64,000 nt of DNA from Gonocerus acuteangulatus (Eukaryota > Arthropoda > Insecta > Hemiptera > Coreidae). The first letter of the stretch is position 1; the number at the start of each line of letters is the position of its first letter. Below the pieces are notes generated by a model. That model ran no database searches. It was not told the origin of the DNA and saw nothing but the letters and a program-made list of their open reading frames with translations. Below, one piece after another: positions 23,276 through 34,037 of this stretch. The stretch is taken from contig OX328123.1 in the NCBI GenBank assembly GCA_946811695.1, forward strand, positions 152,474,840 to 152,538,839, in the 5' to 3' direction. A program made the translations under genes and the position numbers.

Positions 23276-23396
23276 TGTTGGAGCTACCCAGTATTACCAA
23301 ACTCAAGACAGATGTTTTATAATCATATGTTGTTATTTAGTCCAACAATTGCAAGTTTACAATGAAGTGATTTTTCACAAATTTGCTCAATCAGTA
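23276..23396 (+). repeat. Copia 5' LTR
   Basis: It is 121 bp, starting TGTTGGAGCTACCCAGTATT. The last three bases read gta where the 3' LTR has aca. It is preceded by gtctc. Confidence 0.9.
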
Positions 23397-23411
23397 GGTT
23401 ATGGGACCAGG
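23397..23411 (+). other. Copia primer-binding site (initiator Met-tRNA half)
   Basis: ggttatgggaccagg lies directly after the LTR. Copia elements prime from an internal fragment of initiator methionine tRNA through a GGTTATGGG-type site. Confidence 0.75.
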
Positions 23412-23503
23412 TTTTCGCGAACTGTGAATTCTTAATTGTGTTGAAGTGCCTAAATTGTGTTGGTGGGTTACAGTTCCTACTGTGTTTCAACTGTATGTTG
23501 AGG

Positions 23504-25185
23504 ATGAACACATCAAGACCATTTGATTTCAAGGCTTCTGTGGAGAAACTGGTGGATCAAAGTAACTGGTCACGTTGGAAGAGACAAATTACTCTTGTGT
23601 TGAAGCATTATAAAGTTTCTGATGTTGTCAGTGGTGATACAAAGTTGTTGGAAGATGGTTTCAATATGGATGAGTTTGAAACTAAGGACTCACTTGTTCA
23701 GCTGATATTGGTGAACACCCTGAATCCTACCAACGAGGAACTTACCTCATCTTGCAGGACTGCTAAGGAGGTATGGGACATTTTAACATCTGTGTATGAA
23801 TTGAGTTCAAGCCACAGATATACTGTTGAAATTATTCTTTTCATATGGTATTATGAGTTTAGATGAAGGGGTTGTGAACCATATAGCACGCCTTCAGCGT
23901 GATTTCAATGAACTCAATGTGGAATTGAAAAGGCTCTCCAAGGCTGAACTTCCTGATATAATATTGATGGGACGAGTCATGTCAACACTCCCCCCTCATT
24001 ATTTCGAATTTAAAAGTGTAACCATTGCTGAAAGAACCCTTTGCAGTCTGACTGAACGATTGAGATTAATAGAAATACGTTACCCTCAAAAGACAGTCAA
24101 AATCAACAACTTGCACTTTTAGCTATAATGGCCGTAATTCAAAAGGGTAAGAGGGAGGATGGGAGCTGTGAAGGAACCGGCTCCAAGAAATTTATTCCTC
24201 AGCGTGACAAGACATCATTTCCACGTCGAGGTCAGCGCCCCTCTCCGTCCAGATGTTACAAGTGCAAACAGGATGGCCATCGGGCTCGGGGTTGCCCTAC
24301 CCGTAAAATTAATACCAAAGACATTCAGTCCAAGGACTCAAAAGGACATGCCTTTATTTGTGATGGTGATCTCAATGTCCGACGAGGTGATGATTTATGG
24401 GTAGTTGATACCGGGGCGACACAGCATATGACAAATCTGAATCGCTACTTCATGCGCTTCAAGAAGTTTGCGAGGCCTGTGCATATTCAGGTTGGGAATC
24501 ACAATGTCATAAAGGCATATGGAAAAGGAGACATACTTGTTGATATGAAGATTAGTGCGAAGGTGACCACTAATCATCTGAAGGACGTTTGGTATGTGCC
24601 TGATGTGAGTCGGAATTTATTTTCTTTGAACCGCTCTTTGGGACGGGGGATTTTTTTGCAAACAAAGATGGTTGTAAGCTAACCAAAGAAAGTCAGACAT
24701 GCTTGACTGGGAGAAAAATGTCAAATGGGTTGTACGTCCTTGACATGAAATTCCATGCTCTACAGAAGGCTGGAGAAGTACCGTTACCATCGGCGACTGG
24801 TTCCAAGCAGCTGTGGCATCAAAGTCTTTGCCATCAGAACAAGCAACATGTGAAATCAGTCATGAAGTGTCGGTGGCTCACTGTGACAGGTGAGAGTAAA
24901 GTTCGGAAGCAGGCAATGCGAAATGAGTTTGATTGCCTTGCAGAAGATGAGACTTGGGATCTTGACAGTCTACCTCCAGGCAAGGAAGTCATTGGAAATA
25001 AATGGACATTGAAATTCAATACCAAGCCTAATGATTCTGTCGATGATCAAAAGAAGGCCCGCTTAGTCATGAAGGGTTATATCCAGAAAAAGGATGTGGA
25101 TTTTGGACAAAACTTCAGCACATCCGAAGCAACTACCAGCTGGCAGACCCGCTTAAGAAGAGTCTACCAGCATCATACTTCTTGA
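23504..25185 (+). pseudogene. Copia Gag-Pol remnant
   Basis: The likely start is MNTSRPFDF at 23504. The Gag part (UBN2-like, WSRWKRQITLVLKHYKV) runs to a frameshift near 23850 and resumes as LQRDFNELNVELKRLS to a stop at 24120. A further frame from 24128 has a zinc knuckle CYKCKQDGHRARGC (24256-24297) and the protease motif WVVDTGATQHM (24400-24432). From 24703 it has a pre-integrase trace (LWHQSLCHQNKQHVKS), then jumps to the RT N-terminus (ETWDLDSLPPGKEVIGNKW) and ends. Integrase and the RT active site are gone, so it cannot move unaided. Confidence 0.88.
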
Positions 25186-25222
25186 ATAATAGGCCTCTTG
25201 GAGTCTTGTGTTTGGGGGGAGG

Positions 25223-25343
25223 TGTTTGAGCTACCCAGTATTACCAAACTCAAGACAGATGTTTTATAATCATATGTTGTTATTCAGTCCAACAATTGCA
25301 AGTTTACAATAAAGTGCTTTTTCACAAATTGGCTCAATCAACA
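25223..25343 (+). repeat. Copia 3' LTR
   Basis: It is 121 bp, starting TGTTTGAGCTACCCAG and ending CAATCAACA, followed by the gtctc duplication. It differs from the 5' LTR at only a handful of positions, which suggests a fairly young insertion. Confidence 0.9.
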
Positions 25344-25590
25344 GTCTCATGCATTCTGTGAGTAAATGTTTTATCGTAAGAGTGTGTTACATATTTCACA
25401 ACGCGGTTGTCCCGTCATTAAGTAACTGTGAGTAAGTCGAGAATGACCAATCCTTAAGCGGGTCAAAACCACTTCTTCTTTTCGGTTTATACGGGAACTG
25501 GATGGCCATTCTTATACTGTATATTTGATAGAACTGAGTTTATTTTCTGTTAGTTGTGTCCACGAATTTTGCCAGAATAATGTTATAATG
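25344..25590 (-). pseudogene. I-type LINE ORF2 C-terminal region (upstream part)
   Basis: The minus strand reads RKEEVVLTRLRIGHSRLTHS, then YLMTGQPRCEICNTLL and a degraded KHLLTEC segment that runs into the copia target site. An in-frame stop lies upstream of EWPSSSRINRKEE. The remainder of the ORF toward 23158 lies left of the copia insertion. Confidence 0.75.
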
Positions 25591-26042
25591 TCTCTTGTTA
25601 ATGCACATCTGTTAATTTAAATAATGCACATCTGTTAAAATGTTCAACTTTCTTTTCCCCTTTTTATAAGTTCCTAATTTTAATTTATACTTTCTTTTTC
25701 TATATGTTATAGAGTTTAAGTCATTTTGTTCTAGCCATTTATAATAACGGAGTTCCTAGTTATTATTTATGCTTTTCTTTTTAATATTTTATAGTGCTTT
25801 AGGTATTTTTACTACATATTTTCAATTTTTTATTACATATTTCATTATAAATAGTTACATATATTTGTACATATTTTGAATTTTATTTTACATGAACATC
25901 CGTTCCCTATTCATGACTATCAATAGTAGCTATCGATAGTCATGAACTATCGATAGATTTTTTACTTTTTTTCTAGAATTGAATTTCTCAGCATCTGGAT
26001 GGCTGGGGTATTAAATACTGACACGTCTGGTGAATTAAATAC
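25591..26042. other. No gene seen
   Basis: Very AT-rich, with atttataa-type runs. An imperfect inverted repeat around ctatcgatagt (25926-25960) resembles the one at 31335-31385, perhaps a MITE remnant. Confidence 0.4.
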
Positions 26043-26111
26043 ATAGAACCATCTCTGTATGGTTCTAGAACCATCTGCAATGGTTCTTAGAAGCACATAG
26101 TTCACTCCATC

Positions 26112-27383
26112 CTTGGCAGAGTGGATTTAGAGAGAACAAGAGTACTACTGATAACTTGTGGGCCTGGAAAATGCTAATCATAATGCTTTTAAAGCTAAAA
26201 TGAGATTCTTAGCCGTCTTTGTTGATGTAGAAAGTGCATTCGATCGCACTTGGAGAAGGCATATTATAAATTCGCTCAAAACGAACGGGATTGATGGTTA
26301 TATGCTGAAGTTCGTTCAAAACTTTTTAAAAACCCGATCTTTCTATGGAAGATGCGGTTCAACTCTGTCTGATATTTTTGTATAACATAATGGTGTTCCA
26401 CAGGGCAGTGTCTTGAGTGCAACACTATTCTGCGTCGCCATTAATGATGCCCTCAATCAGATACACGCTCCGGTATTCGGAATGTTGCATGCTGATGATT
26501 TAACAATATACTGTGGCTTTAACAATATCACGAAAGTGTGGCTTACTGTTTTGCCGAACTTGAACGAGCCCTTTGCAACGTTCCTTCCTGGCTCAATGAG
26601 AATGGATTCAAAATATCAATAAGCAAGTCAGTGTGGACTGACGACCGACAATATATGTTCAAACTTCACCCTTCAGCCACTATTTACACTGCCGAAATGA
26701 CAGCAATAGAAAAAGCGCTGCAAATAATAATACCTAAAAACAATAGACTGAATGTTTTCACTGACTCTCTATCCTGCCTGCTATCTCTCACCAACATCTT
26801 CACAAAACATCCACTCATTGTTAGCGCACAGGAGGCAATGTATGATCACCAACGTAGTAAACAATCCACTGTCCTAACATGGATCCCAAGTCATTGTGGG
26901 ATAAGTGAAAATGAAAAAGTAGACGTTTTTGCAAAAATAGCAGCAAATGAAGGAATTCTCGTACCCAAAATTCCTAAAAATGACCTAAAGGCGTCAGTTA
27001 AACATCTAGTATGGGAAAAATGGCAAAGGACATGGGATAGCACCACTGACAACAAACTAAAGGAAGTCAAGGAGTCCGTAAAAGCAAGGAAAGGTTTACA
27101 AACATTGACAAGGAAACAGGAAGTAGTAATAACTAGACTAAGTATTGGGCATACCTTCCTCACGCACTCATATCTAATGAGCAAAGACCCACCTCCTTAC
27201 TGTCAGCCATGTAATGAAAGACTGACAGTAAAACATATTCTCACTGAATGTGCAATCTATAAAAACTACCGTGATAAATGTCAACTAGCCTCAACCCTCA
27301 AAGAAATTCTCAACTATCAGCAAGATCCATTAAATAAAATACTTAAATTTCTTCAAGACACGAAATTATTTGGAAAAATTTAA
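26112..27383 (+). pseudogene. I-type LINE ORF2 fragment: RT joined to RNase H
   Basis: From 26112 one frame reads QSGFRENKSTTDNL, then FVDVESAFDRTWRR (RT motif A), a stop, NGVPQGSVLSATLF (motif B) and LHADDLTIYCG, where the usual YxDD has become HADD. A frameshift near 26540 leads to LNENGFKISISKS and a deletion that joins straight to RNase H (TIYTAEMTAIEKAL, NVFTDSLSCLLSL, WIPSHCGISENEKVD). The frame ends with RLSIGHTFLTHSYLM and CNERLTVKHILTEC, stop at 27381. The RT palm is therefore incomplete. LINEs of this type make RT and RNase H for target-primed insertion. Confidence 0.85.
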
Positions 27384-27898
27384 ATGTAATACTCATCTCA
27401 GACAGCCCTGAACATATCCAAATAAATAATACCCCCAAAAATGCAAAGATAGAACATAGCAAAGAGAGAAAACATTTCAAAAAATTTTAGAATCCTCTAG
27501 ATAAAATACCCCACAAAAATCTAAACACAATTGCTGCTATTAACTTGAACGGGACATGGGGATGAGAGAGGGAGGGACGGGGGTGTTCCTGGGGCGACAC
27601 TCGGACGGTCTCTGGGCCAAGTTCTGGCCCCAAGCCTTGGAGTCTTTGCTCGCCCTCCAGCACCAGGGGGCGACCACAGCTCCTTTCAGGGCTTCGATGA
27701 TAGAAACAGAAAGGAAACTCATGAATATATGAGAGTAGCGTCCTTGTGCCGCCGTGGGGATTCCGCCTGCCCCTCTGTCTGTTATCTCGGTCCCTGCTAC
27801 TTTAAAATTAAATAGCTCCAACAAATTAACTCCGAATATCTGTGTTTGATGACCCACTAGGGTTGTAACACTATAAACAAAGAAAAAAAAAAAAAAAA
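27384..27898 (+). other. LINE 3' tail and GC-rich segment ending in poly(A)
   Basis: A 3' untranslated region follows the LINE stop. 27540-27800 is unusually GC-rich for this window (ggggcgacactcggacggtc, ccagcaccagggggcgacca). It ends with an A-run at 27881-27898, consistent with a LINE 3' end. I see no coding match for the GC-rich part. Confidence 0.45.
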
Positions 27899-27904
27899 GT
27901 CAGT

Positions 27905-29423
27905 GTGGGTTCTTTTTAGCCGACGTAGAATATTGGAGTTGCCTTCACTTAATATAGATGGGGCGGAAATCCAGATTCAACCTGAAGCTCGGTTCTTGGG
28001 CCTAACCTTCAACTACACACTTTCATGGGCACCGTATTTAAAAGAATTTTTTAAAAGTTCTAAGCAACACTAAATGGGAAGCTCGTAAGAGTGTGATAAT
28101 GCTTTATAGAAGTTTGATTAAATCGAAATTGGACTATGGATGTGTGGCTTATGGATCTGCCATTCCCAGAACCTTAAAAATAATAGATATCATCCATAAT
28201 TCTGGTCTGAGAATAGCAACTGGTGCTTTTCGGACGAGTCCAGTAAATAGTATAATGGTAGATTCTGGTGAACCCCCTTTGCGGTATCGAAGGGATTATC
28301 TGGCCTTATCTTACTTCCTAAAGACAATTACATCTCCGTATCACGCTTTAAACCAAAATTTTAGGAACTTGTACTTTAATCTAAACAACACTTTTGATAA
28401 CAGCAACCAATTTATACATAGATCCATAAGATTGCTGTCCAAAGTGGATTTCGATCTAAGCAAACTTCATCAGCTGGCATTTCCGAATCTTGAAACTTGG
28501 ACTCTTCACGCTCCTAAAATCGATCTCTCACTTACTAGATACATCAAAAGAGATACCGCTCCTATGATATTTCAGGTTGAATTCAATAGAATCAGATTGA
28601 AGTATCATGGAGCAACGGAGATATACACAGATGGCTCCAAAACTCATGATGGCGTAGGATGTGCAGTAGAGGATAATGCCAGAATACAGATGCTATCTCT
28701 ACCAAATCTTGTTCCATTTATACAGCAGAGCTACTTGCATTAAGCAAAGCAGTAAATAGTTTGAATCAAAATACTAGTAACTCAGTGATATACACTGACT
28801 CTTTGTCTTCTCTCCTTTCGTTACAGAACTTCTATTCCCGCAATGCAATCATATCAGACCTAATTGAGGGAATAGATTTTCAGTATAAACGAAACCAACA
28901 TGTTACTCACTGCTGGATTACTAGCCACAATGGCATCAGCGGAAGCGATAAAGCGGATTTGGCAGCAAGACAAGCAGTAAACGAAGGCATTCCTTACTCG
29001 CACATCCTACGGTCGGATGATGTGGCTCATCTAAAATATCTGATTCACTCAATGTGGCAATACGAATGGCTTGGAAATAGAGATAGCAAATTAAGAGAGA
29101 TAAAATCGACTACCTCGGCATGGAAAACCTCGTCCCAAGGCAGCAGGCGGGATGAGGTGGTTCTGTCGAGAGTAAGAATTGGCCATACTAATCTCATCCA
29201 TGCTTACTTATTCAAGCGGGAAGAAAGGCCTGAATGTACAGTATGTGGTGAAGATCTAACAATTAAACATATTTTCACGGACTGTAGAGCCTACCAGGAG
29301 GTCGAAATCAACTGGACATTCATGGTGCTCTCTTTGACATACTTGGAGACGACAATGAATTGTGTCAGAGAACATAGAGATTCCTTAGGGCTACAAATCT
29401 GTTCACAAAAATATAAATGGTAA
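27905..29423 (+). pseudogene. I-type LINE ORF2 fragment: RT thumb, RNase H, C-terminus
   Basis: It begins near LPSLNIDGAEIQIQPEARFL and GLTFNYTLSWAPYLK, then MLYRSLIKSKLDYGCVAYGS and LRIATGAFRTSPVNS. RNase H starts at TEIYTDGSKTHDGVGCAVED, breaks at 28742 and resumes in another frame at SVIYTDSLSSLLSLQN. The tail has VLSRVRIGHTNLIHAYL and CTVCGEDLTIKHIFTDC. A last frameshift near 29320 breaks the end: the sister copy at 46960 shows the original frame continuing to LRATDLFTKI. The RT active site is missing. Confidence 0.85.
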
Positions 29424-29680
29424 TTAAAATTAAAAGAGAACGTAGAACTAGAAAATAGCTGTGGATGGGTGTGTCCGTCTGTGAGTATGTGTGTTTTTAA
29501 CCAGTTTTAATCCTTATGTTATATACTCTATTTAAAATTACTTAATAAATATATATTGATTTGATTAATTTTTTTTTTATTATAACAGTACATTCTTTGG
29601 CATATTTAAGTATATACAGGCGCCAATGATCTTAGTGGCTGAAGTGCCTTAAAAGAAAGAAAGAAAAAAAAAAAAAAAAA
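29424..29680 (+). other. LINE 3' UTR and poly(A)
   Basis: It matches, inverted, 46598-46960 (gtggatgggtgtg, ttaatccttatgttatat, tgcctt then A-rich tail). The A-run ends at 29680 and is followed by atagaaccatct, a sequence also found at 26043-26054 before the first LINE. Confidence 0.7.
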
Positions 29681-29936
29681 ATAGAACCATCTGGTGAATA
29701 CAACAACTGCATGATGTAGCCAGGAAACCTTTGTGTCCCAAACTCGTCTGTAACTCTGCTCCCTCAGAACGTGGATTATCAGCCGCTGGAAAAATCATTT
29801 CTGAATAGCGAAACAGACGGAGCGAAAGGAAAGCGGAAATGTTGGTTTTCCTTTCTGGGAATATGTGGCAATACTAAAACAATTTAAAATAATTGTACTT
29901 ATTTGTATCTCTTGATATTTCATTCTTTGGAAACGC

Positions 29937-30059
29937 TTTTAGCACTTTCCTCCGAAGGAAAATAGCTATTGAGGTTGGACTCATGACGGAATTTTTGAAA
30001 AATTTCTTCAAATCTTTATCGATCCTACCTAGTAGACACCGAAAATGACCCCCGTTAAA

Positions 30060-30129
<70 letters not shown>

Positions 30130-31163
30130 CTGTTAACACGATAACGGCCAGAGTTTTTGTTTTTTCGTCACGAAACTTGGTATGTAGCATACAATTAGCA
30201 AACGATTGAGAACGAGTTCGTTAACCACCAAAGTCGGTCCACCGGAAGGGGGGTTTACCCCGAACCCAAAACAGTAATTTGACCATGTCAGCCGTAATAT
30301 TTGTTATATTTCAACTAAACTTAGTATTCGTAGTGGTGATATAGAGAGAAAAGTGAGATATAAAAATGAACTAAATCGGTTCAGTAGGAGGGGGGGGGGG
30401 GGTTTACTCTGGACCCACAATACCAATTCGCCACTACCAGCCGTGATTTTTGGTATATTTCGACGAAACTCGGTATTTGTAGTGGTAATCCATAGGTAAA
30501 TATGTGTTGTAAAAATAAACTAAATCGGTTCATTAGGTGGGGGGGGGGTTACTCCGGACCCACAATACCAATTCGGCACTACCTGCCTTGATTTTTAGTA
30601 TATTTCGACGAAACTCGGTATTCGTAGTGGTAATCTACAGGTAAATATGTGTTGTAAAAATAATCTAAAGCGGTTCATTAGGAGGGGGGGGGGGGGGGTT
30701 ACTCTGGACCCAAATTACTAATATACTCATACCGGTCGCAATTTCTGCTGTATTAACTCATGGGAAAGAAGTGTTGTAAAAATGGGCTGAATCGGTCAAT
30801 CGGAAAGGGGGGGGGCTTACTTTGTAATATATTTCAATAGAAACGCCCGCCAGACGTAGGTTCACAAAGCCGCCGCAAGGAGCGCTTTCTACCATTAGAG
30901 GGACTGTATCCTGTTCCTGCGTTAGATCAAAATACGATAATATGAGGTTTTTTGTATTTATTACGTAGTGTAGTAGGAACTATGTGTAAACATAACTCTG
31001 GAAGCTAATTAATAATTGATCAGTTACTCATTACAAAATTAAAAGAGAACTATTCATGTTTTTATTTTAAGCAGGATATTTTAAGCAAATTGTTCTGGAA
31101 ACCAGTCTACACTACCCAAATGCTGAGGAAAGTGTTTAGTTATGCAGCTCCTGCGTGACGGCC
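29937..31163 (-). mobile_element. Helentron-like element, family B, full-length copy (B1)
   Basis: Read on the minus strand it starts at about 31163 with the CCGTCACGCAGGAGCTGC end and finishes at 29937 with the hairpin CTTTCC..GGAAAG and GTGCTAAAA. Inside are (TA)n and (TG)n (30063-30128) and about four diverged units of roughly 120 bp, each with a G-run and gaaactcggtattcgtagtgg. The overall plan matches family A. No ORF. Confidence 0.65.
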
Positions 31164-32291
31164 TTTTAATATATTTAAATAAATTCGTTTTTTCTTTTTA
31201 AACCTTTGTGTAACCTTATAAATATATCTAATCCTGCAAGTAATAGATAATTCAATTCAATAAGATTAAATTCTTCATTGGACAGGTACGTAAGGAATAG
31301 GACAAGCCACTATCGAATAACTATCAATAGAATCGATATTTTTAACCGATAGTATCGGACTATCGATAGTGCCGAACTATCGATTACGCCCATCCCTACC
31401 TTACAGGCATTGCATTTATGTGGAATCCTTTTTCCCCATATTGGTAAACAATTATAAAGCAACCCAAATGTTCATTGATTAAGGTGAAATTATTAAAATG
31501 GCTTTAATAAATTCACAGACTTTTGGACATGAAGTTACAAAAAAAAAAAAACTAGTGGTCACTTTTTGGTTACACCCGTTACAGCATTTTTATAGGGCTA
31601 AATTTAAAAGAAAGTGTACTTTTCATTTCTTTTTTTGTTATAATTTTCTACAATAGGTAAATTTCTAGTTATTCTCTTAAAAAAATATTTCATTTCTAAA
31701 ATGGTTAGAATTAATATCTAAGAAATCCGAGTGTTGCACCCGTTACGCTGGAGTTGCCCATATACTATTCATTGTTATGTATACTTAGGCCAGTATAATG
31801 AAATATTGCACTATATAAATTGTAAAGATTTTATAAAAACATGAATTCATAAAAATAAAAACAACAATTATAGTATCTGACAATATTTATAAATAATAAA
31901 TTGATTAGAAACGACCTCCCACTATTCCTGATATAAAATTATGACCTAATTTTCTCGTTAGAACTGATGACGAAAACGCATGCCCGCCCCTCGGAAAACA
32001 CATGTTTTGATAAAGCAGTTGTAGAATAGACTGCTGAGTTACCCCCCCCCCCCCCCCGTCACTACCAATTTAGCTGTTCATATGTGCGGAATAACAATCC
32101 TACGAGAGGGTTTTATCAAATTAGCGTTTCCAATTAGAATTTCATGGCCGAATCCACGCTTCCAATTCTTTGCTTGATTTCCTTTCGAAATTATATGCCA
32201 ATGACGAATATACTACCAATGAAACTAGTCTGGCAAACAGATGTCTTGGCAAAGAAGATGAAAACAAGTCCGCCAGGCATCTTTCACCATC
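31164..32291. other. No gene seen
   Basis: Anonymous AT-rich sequence with an imperfect inverted repeat near 31310-31390 (actatcgatagt type) and a poly(C) run at 32041-32056. No ORF with recognisable motifs. Confidence 0.4.
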
Positions 32292-32789
32292 TTAGACCGA
32301 GAGCTGGCAACGCACTTTTCATGAAGTGTTTTATGCACCCTGAAATTTTGCTGTTATGTACCTCTTAGGTAGATAAGAAGGTAAATATGTGTTTCCTGGG
32401 CATACCTTGGAACAGCAGGTACTGCGCATAGGGGAAAGGTGCAAAACAATATTGCCTAAAAGTAGAGTTTTATTCAGAATCAAACTATTATTAATGAAAA
32501 AAAAATGGCAAATTAAGGCAATTTTCAAATTATTAATAAATAAGGCAGGCACTTTTAAGGGGGCTAAAATGATAATAATAAAAAAAACTAAGTACCTAGT
32601 TTTTATTTTTAATATTAAATGAAGTACTTTATTCACGCTGCGATTTAAATGCGTCTTTAGTAAACATATTTGAAAATAATTACAAAAGGGCAGACACTTT
32701 TGTGGGGTATAATTATCAGGAAACATAAAAATAAATGATGAATATGATAGACTGAAATACACTGCGCGTAATCGTAAGAGTGAATGACA

Positions 32790-32838
32790 GCACCGCGCAT
32801 TTGTGCCACTAATGCGCGGTGCTGTCATTCGTCTCAGC
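32790..32838. other. Perfect 19-bp hairpin
   Basis: gaatgacagcaccgcgcat and its exact complement atgcgcggtgctgtcattc flank an 11-base loop. A second imperfect stem (cgcagggaataacc.. with ..gttattctctgcg) follows directly at 32839-32878. It sits between the arms of the inverted-repeat element. Confidence 0.8.
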
Positions 32839-32974
32839 GCAGGGAATAACCACAAATTTTGTAGTTATTCTCTGCGCTCTCATTGGTTCTTGCTCATATG
32901 AACTTGTACAGCTGTTCCGGTTTAAATGGTAGCACGAATAAAAATCTCATTTAATATGAGAATAAAAACAATTA

Positions 32975-32977
<3 letters not shown>

Positions 32978-33032
<55 letters not shown>
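32978..33032. repeat. Poly(T), about 55 bp
   Basis: Uninterrupted T-run. It is probably the poly(A) tail of a minus-strand retroelement, though I cannot recognise its body. Confidence 0.9.
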
Positions 33033-33035
<3 letters not shown>

Positions 33036-33243
33036 GTGTTATACCCCTTAAAAGTGACTGCCATATTTATTAATCATTGTAAAATTGTCTTAATTTTACA
33101 TTAAAGATAGTTAGCTTCTGATTAAAACTCTATTTATCGGAAATATTGTTTTGCACCTTTCCCCTATGCGCAGTACCTGGTGTTCCGAGGTATGTCCAGG
33201 AAACACATATATACCTTCTTATCTACCGAAGTGGAAAGAACAA

Positions 33244-33283
33244 GTCTGATGAAGCCCAATAGGATTTGGGCGAAATATAACGG
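33244..33283 (+). ncRNA. Degenerate hammerhead ribozyme motif
   Basis: CUGAUGA (33246-33252), stem II GCCCAA/UUGGGC (33254-33259 with 33266-33271) and GAAA (33272-33275) are intact. The short stem III would be U-A and the cleavage triplet AUA, which still fits NUH. Stem I keeps only two clear pairs (GU with AC), so activity is doubtful. The same short-stem-III design as at 8811-8864 suggests a common family. Confidence 0.5.
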
Positions 33284-33503
33284 CCGGACAACGAGCACCG
33301 CTGGAGAAAGAAGCCGAGACAAGATCAAGACTTCATGAAAAGTGCGTTGCCAGATCTCGGTCTATCTTATCTCTAGTGTCACGGCGGCAAGCTCAAATTA
33401 AGTACAGTTAATATTTTGAGAAAAAATTAATTAACTACTCCAATGATATCTGGGAAAAAAATAGATTTTAATTGCCATTATGGGCAGAATACATTAGAAA
33501 AAA

Positions 33504-34037
33504 AGTCCGACTCGCAGGAACTGCGTCATCTTAGCGTGGTTACAAACATCTCGAAGAAATGGAATAGATTAGCATCACAAATCACAGGAAACTGACAGTA
33601 GCCAACATACACAGAAGCGGATAATTCTTAATCTGTATAAGTCCATACAATTATGTACTGAAAACCTTACTTACTCTTCGACTACTGCTGAGAAGGCTCT
33701 ATTCTAAAAAACCAAAAATTTTAAGTATCTTGTTTTACTAGCAAATTCGTTTTACTGTTATAATCAACTGTAAATATGTGCTTCATGGCGAATAAAAGTC
33801 AATTCTGTCGTGGGTTAACTCTTTTTATAAAATAAGAAATAACGATAACTTCAGTTGGAGGCTATGAGGAAGGTTATATGGATAGGAGAATTCAAAACAA
33901 AGTAGGCATACGTCATCATGATTAGCCAAAGCCATCTTGATTACCACAGCCACTCCAAACTTATTACCAATACCTTTCACCGTTTCTAAGCTTATTTTAC
34001 TACAATACTAATTTTACTGATAAATTCAATTTAAAAA
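33504..34037 (+). mobile_element. Helentron-like element, family A, 5' part (copy A4)
   Basis: It starts AGTCCGACTCGCAGGAACTG and follows copy A3, with about 300 bp more (33602-33925) that A3 lacks. It is interrupted by a family B copy at 34038 and resumes near 35241. Confidence 0.6.

Larger units (their letters stand above)
23276..25343 (+). mobile_element. Copia-type LTR retrotransposon, internally deleted
   Basis: LTRs of 121 bp (23276-23396 and 25223-25343) are nearly identical and run TGTTG..CAACA. Flanks carry the 5-bp duplication gtctc (23271-23275 and 25344-25348). A half-tRNA initiator-Met primer site follows the left LTR, and a purine tract (ttggggggagg) precedes the right one. The interior is only about 1.8 kb; integrase and most of RT are missing. 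The insertion split a minus-strand LINE tail. Confidence 0.92.
32292..33366. mobile_element. Inverted-repeat element with a degenerate hammerhead
   Basis: Arms of about 280 bp at 32292-32572 and about 330 bp at 33035-33366 are inverted copies (ctggcaacgcacttttcatg; gtttcctgg.cataccttgga; tactgcgcataggggaaagg). The right arm has an extra segment of about 110 bp holding the hammerhead-like motif. The centre has a perfect hairpin and a poly(T) run. Hammerheads and inverted terminal copies are both known for Penelope-like elements, but no RT is present. Confidence 0.55.

Noticed and set aside
31960..31985. Third hammerhead core (CTGATGACGAAAACG)
   Set aside because: CUGAUGA and GAAA are adjacent with no stem II, so the fold is impossible.
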